Positions 30,932 to 42,115 of a DNA stretch of 64,000 bases are shown piece by piece. The translations under genes and the position numbers were made by a program. Under the pieces are notes generated by a model, which did no database searches, had not been told where the DNA came from, and saw only the letters and a program-made list of their open reading frames with translations. Source of the stretch: Colwellia sp. (GTDB lineage: Bacteria; Pseudomonadota; Gammaproteobacteria; Enterobacterales; Alteromonadaceae); contig JABSOY010000006.1 of the NCBI GenBank assembly GCA_013215385.1, forward strand, positions 372,001 to 436,000. Direction: 5' to 3'. Every line of letters begins with the position of its first letter. Within the stretch, counting starts at the first letter, position 1.

Positions 30932-33433
30932 TTGTTACCTATTGAAGAGTACATTCCCGAAATCATAACAACGTTGAAGCAAGGCAATAACCTTGTGCTT
31001 CAAGCTGAACCTGGCGCAGGTAAATCTACCGCTGTACCGTTAAGCTTATTAAAAGCTAACTTCCTCAGAGGGAAAAAAATAATCATGTTAGAGCCGCGCA
31101 GAATCGCGGTTAAGACGTTAGCTTTTTATTTAGCTAAGCTGTTAGGCGAAAAAGTGGGCCAACGTATTGGCTATCAAATACGTAATGAGCGTAAGTCATC
31201 GAAAGACACCCGACTTGAAATAGTCACTGAAGGAGTGCTGACCCGAAGGTTGCAAAATGACCCCGAGTTAAGTGATGTCGGTCTAATAATCTTTGACGAA
31301 TTTCATGAAAGATCAATTCATGCTGATCTTGCTTTGCTGCTGACATTAGAGGTGCAAGAAGCATATCGTGAAGACTTAAAGTTATTGGTGATGTCGGCAA
31401 CAATCGATACTGAGCAAATAGCCAATTACTTGCATCAAGCGCCAATATTGAAATGCCCCGGGAGAACTTATCCGGTAGCGGTGGAATATTTCAGCAAGCC
31501 ACAAAGGCATTTATCTGTTCATGTGATGAATGCTCTTAATCAAGTCTTACAAAAAACGTCTGAGGGTGACACCTTAGTTTTTCTGCCAGGGCAAGCCGAT
31601 ATCAAACGCTGCCTGCAATCTGCGCAGCAACAGTTTGGTTCGACGATTGATTTTTTACCCCTTTATGGTGGTTTGGCCTTATCACAACAAGAACAAGTAT
31701 TAACTAAAAAAGACAGTCGACGACGGAGAGTGATATTTTCGACCAATATTGCTGAAACGAGTTTAACGATTGAAGGTATTACTAACGTCATAGATTCAGG
31801 GTTAGAAAAGAATCTTTCCTTTGATATTAAAAGTGGCTTGTCGAGGTTAGAGACCTCGTATATCTCCAAAGCATCGGCAACACAGCGAGCAGGTCGTGCT
31901 GGCAGGTTACAAAGTGGTGCTTGCCTTAGGTTATGGAACGAAACTGAACACAGTGCTCTTGCTGACTTTCAAACAGAAGAAATTGTTACCGCAAACTTAG
32001 CGAGCCTTACCTTGGAACTTTCAGCATGGGGGGTGACTACATTTGACGAGGTGAACTGGTTAACTCCGCCACCTAAATATCATTTTGAAGAGGCTTGTCA
32101 ACTCAACATTGCGTTAGGGTTATTGGCTGAAAACAATCAAATAACATCAAAAGGTTCAAGTGCTTTAAAGCTTGGTTTAGAACCTAGATTAGCAAGTATG
32201 CTGCTAAGTTGTGCAACGAAGGTAGACAAACTGATCGGCTGTATTTTAGCTGCACTGCTATCTGAGCGTGATATTTTTATTAATTCCTACAGCTCAGATA
32301 TAATTGAAAGGGTAATAGTTTTCACCGATTATTTAAAAAATAGACAGTCAATTAGGGCTAAAAATACTGTCAATATCGCGACAATAGAGCAAGTAATAAC
32401 TTTAGCTAAATCTTTTGCGCAGAAAATCGGTATCCCTTTCTTTACCAAAGAGCTCAGCCTGGCTGACTTACAAGATAAAATCGGCCCGTTACTGCTAAAA
32501 GCTTACCCAGATCGTTTGGCTAAAATACGCGATAAAGGAAAAAACCGCTATGTACTCGCCAATGGCAGAGGTGTCACGCTTCGAGAACTTGATTCAATTC
32601 AAGGAGACGCTTGGCTGGTTGTTTGTGACTGTGATGGCAAGAATAAAGATGGAGTTGTCTACATAAGTGCCCCTATTACCTTTGTTCAGATACAACAAGC
32701 ATTAGGTAACACTTTCTCTAAGCACGCACACTATTTCCTTGATAATAAAAAAGAAAAAATCATTGGTAGACAACGTATAACATACCAATCGTTACTCATC
32801 GAAGAGCACATATTAAGTGCAATACCTCAAAGTGAATTTCAGTCTTGTGTTAAAGATATTTTAGCGACAGAAGGATTAATGTTTCTTAACTGGAGTGCTA
32901 AATGTGACGCTTGGTTTTCTCGAGCTACATGGTTGGCTGATGTCGTAGATGACTTTGCGAATATTTCACACGATTATTTAATGGCTGAATTGGAAAACTG
33001 GCTACTTCCTTACCTGTCGAAGGTTAAATCGATAAAACAACTTAAACAATTAAATATTTACGATTTATTGATAGCTAATCTGTCATGGCAGCAGCAACAG
33101 TTTCTGAGCAAGCAAGCCCCTGAGTTTTATAAAACACCCAGTGGTAAAAACGTGCTTATTAGGTACGACCAACATCAAGGGCCAACAGTGTCTGTTGTTT
33201 TACAAGAAATGTTTGGCCAACTTGAATCACCTTTACTCGGGCAGGGTAAAGTTCCTTTGCGTTTTGAGCTACTATCACCTGCGAGGAGGCCGATTCAAAC
33301 GACCAGTGACTTGGCTAATTTTTGGGTATCTTCATATTTCGATGTCGCAAAAGATATGCGAGGAAAATATCCCAAACATCGTTGGCCAGATAAACCTTTA
33401 GAGGAAACCGCTGGGCGTTCCATTAAAAGGTAA
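30932..33433 (+). CDS. hrpB: ATP-dependent helicase HrpB
   Basis: 'LQAEPGAGKSTAVPLSLL', 'MLEPRRIAVKTLA', 'DEFHERSIHADLALLLTLEV', C-terminal 'PLLGQGKVPLRFELLSPARRPIQTTSDLANFW...DMRGKYPKHRWPDKP'; TTG start. Confidence 0.96.
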   Translation: MLPIEEYIPEIITTLKQGNNLVLQAEPGAGKSTAVPLSLLKANFLRGKKIIMLEPRRIAVKTLAFYLAKLLGEKVGQRIGYQIRNERKSSKDTRLEIVTEGVLTRRLQNDPELSDVGLIIFDEFHERSIHADLALLLTLEVQEAYREDLKLLVMSATIDTEQIANYLHQAPILKCPGRTYPVAVEYFSKPQRHLSVHVMNALNQVLQKTSEGDTLVFLPGQADIKRCLQSAQQQFGSTIDFLPLYGGLALSQQEQVLTKKDSRRRRVIFSTNIAETSLTIEGITNVIDSGLEKNLSFDIKSGLSRLETSYISKASATQRAGRAGRLQSGACLRLWNETEHSALADFQTEEIVTANLASLTLELSAWGVTTFDEVNWLTPPPKYHFEEACQLNIALGLLAENNQITSKGSSALKLGLEPRLASMLLSCATKVDKLIGCILAALLSERDIFINSYSSDIIERVIVFTDYLKNRQSIRAKNTVNIATIEQVITLAKSFAQKIGIPFFTKELSLADLQDKIGPLLLKAYPDRLAKIRDKGKNRYVLANGRGVTLRELDSIQGDAWLVVCDCDGKNKDGVVYISAPITFVQIQQALGNTFSKHAHYFLDNKKEKIIGRQRITYQSLLIEEHILSAIPQSEFQSCVKDILATEGLMFLNWSAKCDAWFSRATWLADVVDDFANISHDYLMAELENWLLPYLSKVKSIKQLKQLNIYDLLIANLSWQQQQFLSKQAPEFYKTPSGKNVLIRYDQHQGPTVSVVLQEMFGQLESPLLGQGKVPLRFELLSPARRPIQTTSDLANFWVSSYFDVAKDMRGKYPKHRWPDKPLEETAGRSIKR

Positions 33434-33589
33434 AACTACTTACCTGTTGAACAACTAACTAAGCCCTTTGTTATTCGGTGTTCTATTAATGTTTACTTTT
33501 ATTTATACTAGCGATGAATTGGTATTAAATCATCACTGGCTAGTGACATTACGCTTATCTATTTATAAATATAAAACTTATGGGTTTTT

Positions 33590-35908
33590 ATGACAAAGCA
33601 CAAATCAGCTCCTCATGTAAAAAATACTAAAAGTAGACCTTTATTAAAAGGACTCTTTATTTTAGGCATGAAACTTCTCATTATCATGCTGTTTTTGTTC
33701 AGTTTCTATGCGGTTTACCTCGATAGTAAAGTACAAAATAAATTTGAAGGCCAGCGATGGAAAATACCGGTACAAGTTTTTGGCAAAATTGAGCAAATAA
33801 GTATTGGCGACAAGATTAAGCTTACTAACTTAACAAGAATTTTGTCATTAACTGGCTATCAAAAAACTCAGCATGTACTTAATGCGGGGGAGTTCTCTAC
33901 TTCGAGTAACAAGCTGGTGTTGTTTCGTCGACCTTTTGATTTTTCTGATGGCAATTCCCCTGCACAACTATTCACCATTAACATTATTAATAATTATGTA
34001 TTTTCTCTTGAACGTGGCCATGAGCCGGTTGAAAGCCTTTTATTGGAACCATTATTACTTGATCGTTTAGTTCCTGAAAACAAAGAAGATCGCGTTATCG
34101 TATCGCTTGAATTAGTACCAGAACAGCTTATTGATACGCTACTGCTGGTCGAAGATCGTGACTTTTATTTTCATGTAGGTATTTCTCCGATAGGTATTAT
34201 TCGGGCATTAATTAGTAATATTCGTGCCGGTAAAACGGTACAAGGGGGCAGTACGTTAACCCAACAATTGGTTAAAAATATGTTTTTGACCCGCGAAAAA
34301 ACCTTATGGCGAAAAATAAATGAAGCGGTAATGTCGGTTATTCTTGAGCTTAGATATAGTAAAGACCAACTACTTGAAGCGTATATTAATGAGGTTTATG
34401 TCGGGCAACATTATGCTAATGGCATCTACGGATTTGGCTTAGCGGCAAAATTTTATTTTGGTAAAACACTGCAATCTTTAACTATTGAACAAATGGCGAT
34501 GTTAATAGGGCAGATAAAAGGGCCAAGTTATTATGATCCATGGCGTCATCCTGAAAGGACAATAAAACGTCGAGACTTGGTGCTGTTATTAATGTATCAA
34601 AATGAACATATTTCCCAGCAGGCTTTTCAAGCCGCGCTAGAGTCGCCTTTATCAGTGAGAAAATCTCGTCGTTTGGTGCAAAAAAAGTTTCCCGCTTATT
34701 TACAGTTAGTAAAAAAAGAATTGGCTGAAAAACTGTCTGACTTTGACCAGCAAGCTGGCGTTCGTGTTTTTACTGGCTTTTCAATTGATGCCCAAATTAA
34801 TGCAGAACAAACGATTCAGGAAAAAATTACTGATCTAGAAAAGCTTAATCAAGGGCAAACTTTGCAAGCAGCAATAATAGTCACTGATATTCAATCAGGT
34901 GAAGTGAGGGCGGTCGTTGGTGATAAAAAACCAGGTTATGCTGGTTTTAATCGAGCCTTGCATGCCAAGCGCCCCATTGGCTCATTAATCAAACCCGCCA
35001 TTTATTTAGCTGCGTTAGAGCGTTATCAGCAATATAATTTTGCTACCTTACTTAACGATGAGCCTATAGCGCTGAAAAGTAAAAATGGCATTGAATGGCG
35101 TCCTAAAAATTATAATGGAAAATATGAGGGTAAGGTCAGTTTACTTGATGCGTTGGTACGCTCGCTAAATGTTCCGACAGTGAACCTAGGTATGCAGCTT
35201 GGCTTGGAAAATGTTGCCAATGTGATTCATCTTCTTGGATACCCAGAAGATATCGTTACCCGACCAAGTATGTTGTTAGGTTCGTTAAACTTATCGCCGT
35301 TTGAGGTGAGTCAGCTTTATTTACCTATTGCTAATCAAGGCTATAAAAACAATAGTCATGCAATTAACCGTATTGTTTCAGCACAAGGTGAAACACTGTG
35401 GCAGTTTGAACAGAAAACAGAGCAAATTTTTTCTGAACAAGGCATATACTTAATTGATTATGCCTTATCTAAAGTAACAAAAACGGGCACTGCTAGGTCA
35501 CTTACGTGGCGATTAAAGAGTGCTGAAGTAGCGGGGAAAACCGGTACAACCAATGATCAACGAGACAGTTGGTTCGTCGGTTACGATAATAAAACTCTGG
35601 TGACAACCTGGTTAGGACGTGATGACAATAAGGCGACCAAGTTAACAGGAAGCAGTGGTGCTTTAGTGTTATTTTCACATTTTATGAAAAAAAATGGTGT
35701 CGTTAATAAGAATCGCCAAGTACCTGAAAATATTAAAGCCACCAACTTTGAAGCAAGTAGCGGTAACGCGGTTAGCGTTGAATGCGATAAAATGATTGTT
35801 TATCCGGCCATAATAACAGGGTTATTAATTGAACCCCATTGTTTAACAAAGAAAGCAGTTAAAGAAGAACTAAAAAAATCTTGGCTAGAAAAGCTTTTTG
35901 GCAAATAG
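33590..35908 (+). CDS. mrcB: Penicillin-binding protein 1B (bifunctional transglycosylase/transpeptidase)
   Basis: N-terminal TM, GT51 'EDRDFYFHVGISPIGIIRALISNIRAGKTVQGGSTLTQQLVKNMFL', transpeptidase 'RPIGSLIKP', 'AGKTGTTNDQRDSWFVGYD'. Confidence 0.95.
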   Translation: MTKHKSAPHVKNTKSRPLLKGLFILGMKLLIIMLFLFSFYAVYLDSKVQNKFEGQRWKIPVQVFGKIEQISIGDKIKLTNLTRILSLTGYQKTQHVLNAGEFSTSSNKLVLFRRPFDFSDGNSPAQLFTINIINNYVFSLERGHEPVESLLLEPLLLDRLVPENKEDRVIVSLELVPEQLIDTLLLVEDRDFYFHVGISPIGIIRALISNIRAGKTVQGGSTLTQQLVKNMFLTREKTLWRKINEAVMSVILELRYSKDQLLEAYINEVYVGQHYANGIYGFGLAAKFYFGKTLQSLTIEQMAMLIGQIKGPSYYDPWRHPERTIKRRDLVLLLMYQNEHISQQAFQAALESPLSVRKSRRLVQKKFPAYLQLVKKELAEKLSDFDQQAGVRVFTGFSIDAQINAEQTIQEKITDLEKLNQGQTLQAAIIVTDIQSGEVRAVVGDKKPGYAGFNRALHAKRPIGSLIKPAIYLAALERYQQYNFATLLNDEPIALKSKNGIEWRPKNYNGKYEGKVSLLDALVRSLNVPTVNLGMQLGLENVANVIHLLGYPEDIVTRPSMLLGSLNLSPFEVSQLYLPIANQGYKNNSHAINRIVSAQGETLWQFEQKTEQIFSEQGIYLIDYALSKVTKTGTARSLTWRLKSAEVAGKTGTTNDQRDSWFVGYDNKTLVTTWLGRDDNKATKLTGSSGALVLFSHFMKKNGVVNKNRQVPENIKATNFEASSGNAVSVECDKMIVYPAIITGLLIEPHCLTKKAVKEELKKSWLEKLFGK

Positions 35909-36079
35909 AACGTTGATTAACAAATAGGTGTCGCTTTTTTTACATTTTATCTTGCATGTTTTTTGTACTGATATTATTGTATACAATATTAACAGCTGAT
36001 AAAAATTATCATTCATTACCCAAAGGATTGGATTAATGTATTCATTTCAATAGCTACTGTATTGTGGCAGGGGAATTAA

Positions 36080-36475
36080 ATGAAACATCGTTTAAGTTTT
36101 GGTTTTTATAATGTACTTGCCAATAATATTGTTGAAGTCACAGCAGATGAAGGTATCGAGATCTCACTCGAAATGGTCGAAGAAAGTATTGAGTTTATTG
36201 ATCAGTACATCGAAGGAAATTTTGCCATGCTAATCAATCGTATCAATAATTATACTTATAGCTATGAAGCGCAACTTTCTCTTGCCTCTCATGAGAACTT
36301 AAAAGGCGTCGCTTTCGTTTGTTATTCAGCGCAAAGTGAAGAAACCACTAAAAAATTACAACGTAACCGTTCGTTTGATCAATGGAATTACCCCATGTTT
36401 TCTGGCCTCGAGTTAGGTTGGCAACAAGCTCATCAGTGGTTGGAAAATGAATTATTGGCTGTACAAGTAAGCTGA
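36080..36475 (+). CDS. Hypothetical protein (possible STAS/SpoIIAA-like)
   Basis: Intact 131-aa ORF between mrcB and a strong terminator; family not certain. Confidence 0.65.
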   Translation: MKHRLSFGFYNVLANNIVEVTADEGIEISLEMVEESIEFIDQYIEGNFAMLINRINNYTYSYEAQLSLASHENLKGVAFVCYSAQSEETTKKLQRNRSFDQWNYPMFSGLELGWQQAHQWLENELLAVQVS

Positions 36476-36490
36476 TTTTTAAACGATTGA

Positions 36491-36527
36491 ACTAAAAAGG
36501 GATAGCCATTGGCTATCCCTTTTTAGT
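36491..36527. terminator. bidirectional rho-independent terminator
   Basis: ACTAAAAAGGGATAGCC-ATT-GGCTATCCCTTTTTAGT, perfect 17-bp stem between convergent genes. Confidence 0.93.
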
Positions 36528-36538
36528 TTTACTATAAG

Positions 36539-37822
36539 CTATAATTGAGCAAAACATTTGTCAGCAGCAGCTAACGTAAGCTCAATCTCTTTATCGGTAT
36601 GTGCGGTCGATAAAAAACCGGTTTCATAGGCTGAAGGTGCTAAATAAACGCCTTCCGCTAACATCAAATGAAAGAAACGTTTGAACTTTTCAGCATCACA
36701 AGCGGTTGCTTGTTCGAAGGTTGTAATGGGCTCTTGTGCATCGGTAAAGAAAAAGCCAAACATTGCACCAACATAGTTAATGCTAAGCGAGATACCGTTA
36801 CGCTCAGCGGCCGCTTTTAATCCCATTGCTAGTTTTTCAGTTGCATCACTAAGTTGCTGGTGTTTGTCGCCTTGGCATAATTCATTTAATGCAGCTAAAC
36901 CCGCTGCCATTGCGATTGGATTACCTGATAAAGTACCTGCTTGGTAAACAGGACCAACCGGCGCAATGAAGTCCATAATTTCTTTTTTACCACCAAAAGC
37001 GCCAACGGGCATGCCACCGCCAATAACTTTTCCTAATGTGGTTAAGTCTGGAACGATATTATAATGTGCTTGCGCGCCACCTAATGCAACGCGAAAGCCA
37101 GTCATAACTTCATCAAAAATCAACACACTTTGATGTTCGTCACACACTGCACGTAAGCCTTCAAGGAAACCGGTTACCGGAGGAATACAGTTCATGTTGC
37201 CCGCTACAGGTTCAACAATAATACAAGCAATTTGGTCTTTGAATTCAGCGAATATTTGTTTAACTTCGTCAATATTATTATAGCTAACGGTTAAGGTGTG
37301 CTTGGCAAAGTCGGCAGGGATACCTGGCGAGTTTGGTATACCCATAGTCAATGCACCAGAGCCCGCTTTTACCAATAAAGAGTCAGCATGGCCGTGGTAG
37401 CAACCTTCAAACTTCAATATTTTATCACGGCCAGTATAACCACGAGCTAAGCGAATCGCGCTCATCGTTGCTTCAGTGCCAGAGCTAACCATGCGAAGAC
37501 GTTCCATAGAAGGTACTAATTCACGTACTTTTTCTGCCATGATTATTTCAAGTTCGGTAGGTGCGCCAAAACTTAAACCATTTTTAGCTGTTTCTATAAC
37601 CGCTGACAAAATTGCAGGGTGATTATGGCCTAAAATCATCGGTCCCCAAGAACCAACGTAATCTATATAGGCTTTATCGTTTACATCATAAATATAGGCA
37701 CCTTCAGCGCGCTTAATAAAACAAGGCGTTCCACCAACACCATTAAAAGCACGGACAGGTGAGTTTACGCCACCGGGTATAATTTTAGTTGCGCGGTCAA
37801 AAAGTTGTTCGGAATGGTTCAT
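36539..37822 (-). CDS. hemL: Glutamate-1-semialdehyde 2,1-aminomutase
   Basis: '[51 protein letters not shown]', '[18 protein letters not shown]'. Confidence 0.97.
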   Translation of the reverse strand: MNHSEQLFDRATKIIPGGVNSPVRAFNGVGGTPCFIKRAEGAYIYDVNDKAYIDYVGSWGPMILGHNHPAILSAVIETAKNGLSFGAPTELEIIMAEKVRELVPSMERLRMVSSGTEATMSAIRLARGYTGRDKILKFEGCYHGHADSLLVKAGSGALTMGIPNSPGIPADFAKHTLTVSYNNIDEVKQIFAEFKDQIACIIVEPVAGNMNCIPPVTGFLEGLRAVCDEHQSVLIFDEVMTGFRVALGGAQAHYNIVPDLTTLGKVIGGGMPVGAFGGKKEIMDFIAPVGPVYQAGTLSGNPIAMAAGLAALNELCQGDKHQQLSDATEKLAMGLKAAAERNGISLSINYVGAMFGFFFTDAQEPITTFEQATACDAEKFKRFFHLMLAEGVYLAPSAYETGFLSTAHTDKEIELTLAAADKCFAQL

Positions 37823-37874
37823 AATATTGCCTGTTGTTAGTTCTATTGCGTTGATATTTTAAAAACACCATCGT

Positions 37875-38882
37875 TTATTTATTCGTATACCAAGTAACGG
37901 GTTTTTCATACTGGCTGAGCTTGTTTTCTACGCCAAGCGTTAAAGCAAATAATGCCATACGAACCAGCACTCCGTTTTGTGCCTGCCTGAAAATTGCTAA
38001 ATTTGCTAAGTCATTTAAATCGGTATCAAGCTCGTTTGCTTCTGGGCGAGAATCGCGAGGCAAAGGATGCATGATAATGGTGTGATTTTGACAATACTGC
38101 TGATAAATTTCTTTATTTAAGCTGAAATGGCCACGGTATAAATTCGCTTCATCTTTACTGGCAAAACGTTCTTGTTGAATACGGGTTTGATAGATAACAT
38201 CACACGATAAGTTATTCTCAATTTTATCAGTAATGATGACTTCATGACCGGCATTAGTCAGCGCTGAAACTACACTGTCGGGCATTTTTAAAGCGTCAGG
38301 AGATATCATGGTGACTTTCATATTGTTATATAAACTTAACAATTTAGAAAGCGAATGCACCGTTCTGCCGTGTTTTAAATCACCCATTAAAACGATGTTT
38401 AGGCCGTCTAACGTTTTATTGTGCGGAGCCATTTCTGATTGGATCGTGAATAAGTCGAGTAAGGCTTGCGTCGGATGCTCATTTGCACCGTCGCCACCAT
38501 TAATTACCGGAACACTACTGCCTTTCGAGAATTCTTCAACTGAGTGCATGGTAGGATGACGCATAGTAATAACATCGGAATAGCCGCTGATCACACGAGC
38601 GGTATCAAATAAAGATTCACCTTTACTTAACGATGAGTTTTCTTGCCCAACGGTTTCACGAACAGAGCCACCTAATAGGTTAAAGGCAGCACCAAAGCTG
38701 ACACGAGTACGGGTACTGGGTTCAAAAAATAAATTATTTAAAATAGCACCTTCGAGTACATGGCAACGTTTTTCACGCAAAGCATAGGGAGCCATATGCG
38801 ATGAAACTTCCAAAATGCGAGAAATAGTGTCGCGATCAAATTGCGAAACGGAAAGGATGTGACTGCCTTCAAACTTCATCAT
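37875..38882 (-). CDS. pyrB: Aspartate carbamoyltransferase catalytic subunit
   Basis: 'LFFEPSTRTRVSFGAAFNLLGG', 'NGGDGANEHPTQALLDLFTI', 'IIMHPLPRDSRPEANELD'. Confidence 0.95.
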   Translation of the reverse strand: MMKFEGSHILSVSQFDRDTISRILEVSSHMAPYALREKRCHVLEGAILNNLFFEPSTRTRVSFGAAFNLLGGSVRETVGQENSSLSKGESLFDTARVISGYSDVITMRHPTMHSVEEFSKGSSVPVINGGDGANEHPTQALLDLFTIQSEMAPHNKTLDGLNIVLMGDLKHGRTVHSLSKLLSLYNNMKVTMISPDALKMPDSVVSALTNAGHEVIITDKIENNLSCDVIYQTRIQQERFASKDEANLYRGHFSLNKEIYQQYCQNHTIIMHPLPRDSRPEANELDTDLNDLANLAIFRQAQNGVLVRMALFALTLGVENKLSQYEKPVTWYTNK

Positions 38883-39144
38883 AAAAAGTTACCTAAAATT
38901 ATAAAACTGCTGCTATTTTTGAGGCAGGAATATAGCATAAATCCGAAATATTGAGAATATTTTCTCATGGATAATATATTTTCGTTGATCAAAATATATT
39001 AATTTAACCTCATTATACGGCAGATAACTCTGGAATATACGTATGAACCACCCTTGTTGTTAGCTATGGATGTCGATTGTTTTTTAGTGTTTAACTCACC
39101 ATAACTATTAATATAATAATTATGTCGAGCTTAGACCTGGGATT

Positions 39145-39576
39145 CTAAAAGGGTTTTAAATAAACTAAAAACAATACAGTAAGTAATATTAATACGGGTA
39201 GCTCATTAAATAATCGATAAAATTTTCCTGAACGCGTATTTTTGTCATCACGAAAATCTTTGACTAATTTGAAGCAATAACTATGATAAATAACTAATAA
39301 TATGACTAAGCTTATTTTTACATGTAACCATGTTGAAGCGGCAAACCAAGCGTATCCATATTGGTAAATTAGCGCGATACCAAGAACGATTGTTAATAAC
39401 GCAAAAGGTGTAAAGAAGTAAAGTAAACGTTTCTCCATGCCTTTTAAATGTTCAGCAACTTCTTTACTTGATGTTTCAGCATGATTGACAAATAAGCGAG
39501 GTAAGTAAAAAAGTCCTGAAAACCAAGCGACCATAAAAAAAACATGAAAAGCTTTTAACCATAAAAGAGTGGTCAT
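39145..39576 (-). CDS. hemJ: HemJ-like (UPF0093) membrane protein, putative protoporphyrinogen oxidase
   Basis: Four-TM 143-aa protein 'LWLKAFHVFFMVAWFSGLFYLPRLFV', 'TWLHVKISLVILLVIYHSYC'; near hemL. Confidence 0.85.
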   Translation of the reverse strand: MTTLLWLKAFHVFFMVAWFSGLFYLPRLFVNHAETSSKEVAEHLKGMEKRLLYFFTPFALLTIVLGIALIYQYGYAWFAASTWLHVKISLVILLVIYHSYCFKLVKDFRDDKNTRSGKFYRLFNELPVLILLTVLFLVYLKPF

Positions 39577-41291
39577 TAGGTTGTTTTTCCTTCTAATAAA
39601 TAATGGCGGATTTGTTCAAAAGTAATAATGCCTAATACTTCATTAGGATCACTGTCATAAATATAAACACCACCATCACGTTGTTCTTGCAGGGCTAAGT
39701 AAGCTTCAGCAAGTGTGGTTTGGCTTTGTAATGGTACTAAAGGCTTTGGCACGATCGTCACACTGCAATCTGTTGAATTATGTTCTAGTTTCAACCATGA
39801 AAAATTATTGTGACTGGTAGCATTTTCATTTCGTGTTGTAGATTGTTCCGGGATCGTTTCTATTAAAATATGATTCAATAATTCTACGTTACGCAACGAG
39901 GTTAAAACGTTTTCAGGGCAATTGTTTTGGTAAATTTTAATATTTTCTTGTAAAACACCGAGTACGCCAATGCGCTGTAAAGACTTTTCAATTGGCGGCT
40001 CTCTATATTTTAAACCTTGTTGTTCGAGCTGCATAACGAAAATAGATCGGTTATTGAAAAACTGACCTGAAAATACACAGGCAGTTGCAATAACAATCAT
40101 GGCTGGAACAACAACTTCCAATTGATTAGATAATTCAACAACGGTTAATAAAGCCGCAAGAGGAGCATTTAAGGTTGCCGCTAAAAAACCCGCCATGCCC
40201 ATTAAGGCAAAATCTCCAGCTAAATGCTGATTGGGTAAATCACCGGTAACAAGCACTGAAACACAGGTACCCGCGATAGCACCAATGCCAATAATTGGGC
40301 CAATAATGCCGCCGGGAATACCTAAGCCTAATGCGGTGATAGTCATCAAAATTTTCGCAAATAACAAACCGATTAATAATTGCACTTTTAGGTTGTTTTC
40401 TAAAGCAAAAGTGATAGCGCTTAAATCTGTGCCCATCGCATAAGGCACGAAAAATCCGAGTGTACCGGTAATGAAAGCCGCCAACATAATGCGAGGGAAA
40501 ATATGTATTGAGCTTGAATATTTAATAATAAGGACTAAATAGCGATTAAAACCATAAGCTAATATGCCCAGTACCAGCCCTAAAAGTATCAGTGTTGGGT
40601 AGTGATGAAAGGTTAATGATATTTTACTAAAATATTCAAATTCATGAGCAGGACCAAAAATGGTACTGGTGATCATAGAGCCAATGAGCGCGGCTATCAT
40701 CACAGGAATAAAAATATGCACTTTATATTCACGTAAAATAACTTCCATCACAAAAATAACCGCGGCGATAGGGGTGTTAAAACAAGCGGCAATACCCGCC
40801 GCAATTCCGCACGCACAAAGCGTGCGAATGGCACTAAAAGGGAGTTTTAATTTATTGCCAATGTAACTACTGCAAGCAGCACCTAGGTGAACAGCGGGTC
40901 CTTCTTTACCTACTGAGAAGCCAGAGGCTAGTGCAACGACACTACCAAAAAATTGATTAATCGTATTTCGAAAAGGGATAATACCGTTAGCGACTTTTAA
41001 ACGGTGTAAAATAAAAGGTATACCGGTGCGGAGGTATTTGTATCCGGTGAGCCAGGCAAACAGCAAAATGACTAATCCGCCGACAATAGGTAAATCAAAA
41101 CGACTTAGTGCATCTAAACTGGTATAGTCATCTTTCTGGCTTAAATAAAAGCTTTGTATCACTTCAATACTTAAGGTGAATAAAACCACCAAAAGTGCTG
41201 ATACTGTTCCGCCAATAGCGGCTAAAAGACAAAGTTGCCATGAAGTTCTGGGTAAGGCTAAACGTTTTCTAAATGCAGAGAGCGACATCAT
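39576..41291 (-). CDS. ClC-family chloride channel/antiporter with C-terminal CBS domains
   Basis: 'GKEGPAVHLGAACSSYIG' filter motif, 'GLGIPGGIIGPIIGIGA', C-terminal CBS-like region; 1-nt overlap with hemJ. Confidence 0.95.
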   Translation of the reverse strand: MMSLSAFRKRLALPRTSWQLCLLAAIGGTVSALLVVLFTLSIEVIQSFYLSQKDDYTSLDALSRFDLPIVGGLVILLFAWLTGYKYLRTGIPFILHRLKVANGIIPFRNTINQFFGSVVALASGFSVGKEGPAVHLGAACSSYIGNKLKLPFSAIRTLCACGIAAGIAACFNTPIAAVIFVMEVILREYKVHIFIPVMIAALIGSMITSTIFGPAHEFEYFSKISLTFHHYPTLILLGLVLGILAYGFNRYLVLIIKYSSSIHIFPRIMLAAFITGTLGFFVPYAMGTDLSAITFALENNLKVQLLIGLLFAKILMTITALGLGIPGGIIGPIIGIGAIAGTCVSVLVTGDLPNQHLAGDFALMGMAGFLAATLNAPLAALLTVVELSNQLEVVVPAMIVIATACVFSGQFFNNRSIFVMQLEQQGLKYREPPIEKSLQRIGVLGVLQENIKIYQNNCPENVLTSLRNVELLNHILIETIPEQSTTRNENATSHNNFSWLKLEHNSTDCSVTIVPKPLVPLQSQTTLAEAYLALQEQRDGGVYIYDSDPNEVLGIITFEQIRHYLLEGKTT

Positions 41292-41365
41292 AATAAATGG
41301 GGTAACCCTTGTTTTTTTAGCCAGAGTAAAATTAATAACTTGTTGGATATCATAATACTTTTCAA

Positions 41366-42097
41366 ATGAATTGGTTAGCTAAAATAAATCTAAATACGAT
41401 TGTCGTTCGCTTAGGTACCTTTCGGTCTGCGCTGCTACTTATTTCCCTTATCGCTATCTGTGTTTACAGTGGATACCGTATTGGGAATTTTTATCATGGC
41501 TATCAAATTAAAACGTTAGCGCAACAAAAAGTGCGTCTCGATAATTTGTATGATAAACATGTCGAGCAAAATAGCAGAATTAATACGCTGGAAGTTGAAT
41601 TAGAAGTTGAACGTATGGCTAATAACCGTTCACAAATATTGCTGAAAAACATGGAAAAACAGCATTATCAAGTGAAAAAAGAATTAGCCTTTTATGAAAA
41701 AATTATGGCACCAGAAAAAACGGCTGACGGACTCGTTATTGATCGAGTGTCTGTTTACCCAACGGGTAGCCCACACCATTTTCGTTTTCAAGTTGTTCTC
41801 GTTCAGCAGTTATTGCGTAAACGTTTTGTGAAAGGATATGTTGCCTTTACATTAGATGGCAGTTTAGATAACAAGCCTAGCCAGTTAAAATTAAGTACTA
41901 TTTCTACACTGACTCAAAAAGATTTATCGTTTAGTTTTCAGTACTTTCAGATTATCGAAGGTGAATTTACCCTGCCAGAAAACTTTTTGCCGGAAAAAAT
42001 AGATTTGTCGACCATTTTAACGAAAAATAAATGGCAAAAATTTCAACGATTAGACGAGACTTTTATGTGGAGTGATTTATTAACAAATACACTTTAG
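41366..42097 (+). CDS. DUF6776-like membrane-anchored coiled-coil protein
   Basis: N-terminal TM, coiled coil, conserved C-terminal domain; typical neighbour of erpA/hem genes in marine gammaproteobacteria (recalled). Confidence 0.7.
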   Translation: MNWLAKINLNTIVVRLGTFRSALLLISLIAICVYSGYRIGNFYHGYQIKTLAQQKVRLDNLYDKHVEQNSRINTLEVELEVERMANNRSQILLKNMEKQHYQVKKELAFYEKIMAPEKTADGLVIDRVSVYPTGSPHHFRFQVVLVQQLLRKRFVKGYVAFTLDGSLDNKPSQLKLSTISTLTQKDLSFSFQYFQIIEGEFTLPENFLPEKIDLSTILTKNKWQKFQRLDETFMWSDLLTNTL

Positions 42098-42115
42098 AAA
42101 TGAATTACCTCACAT

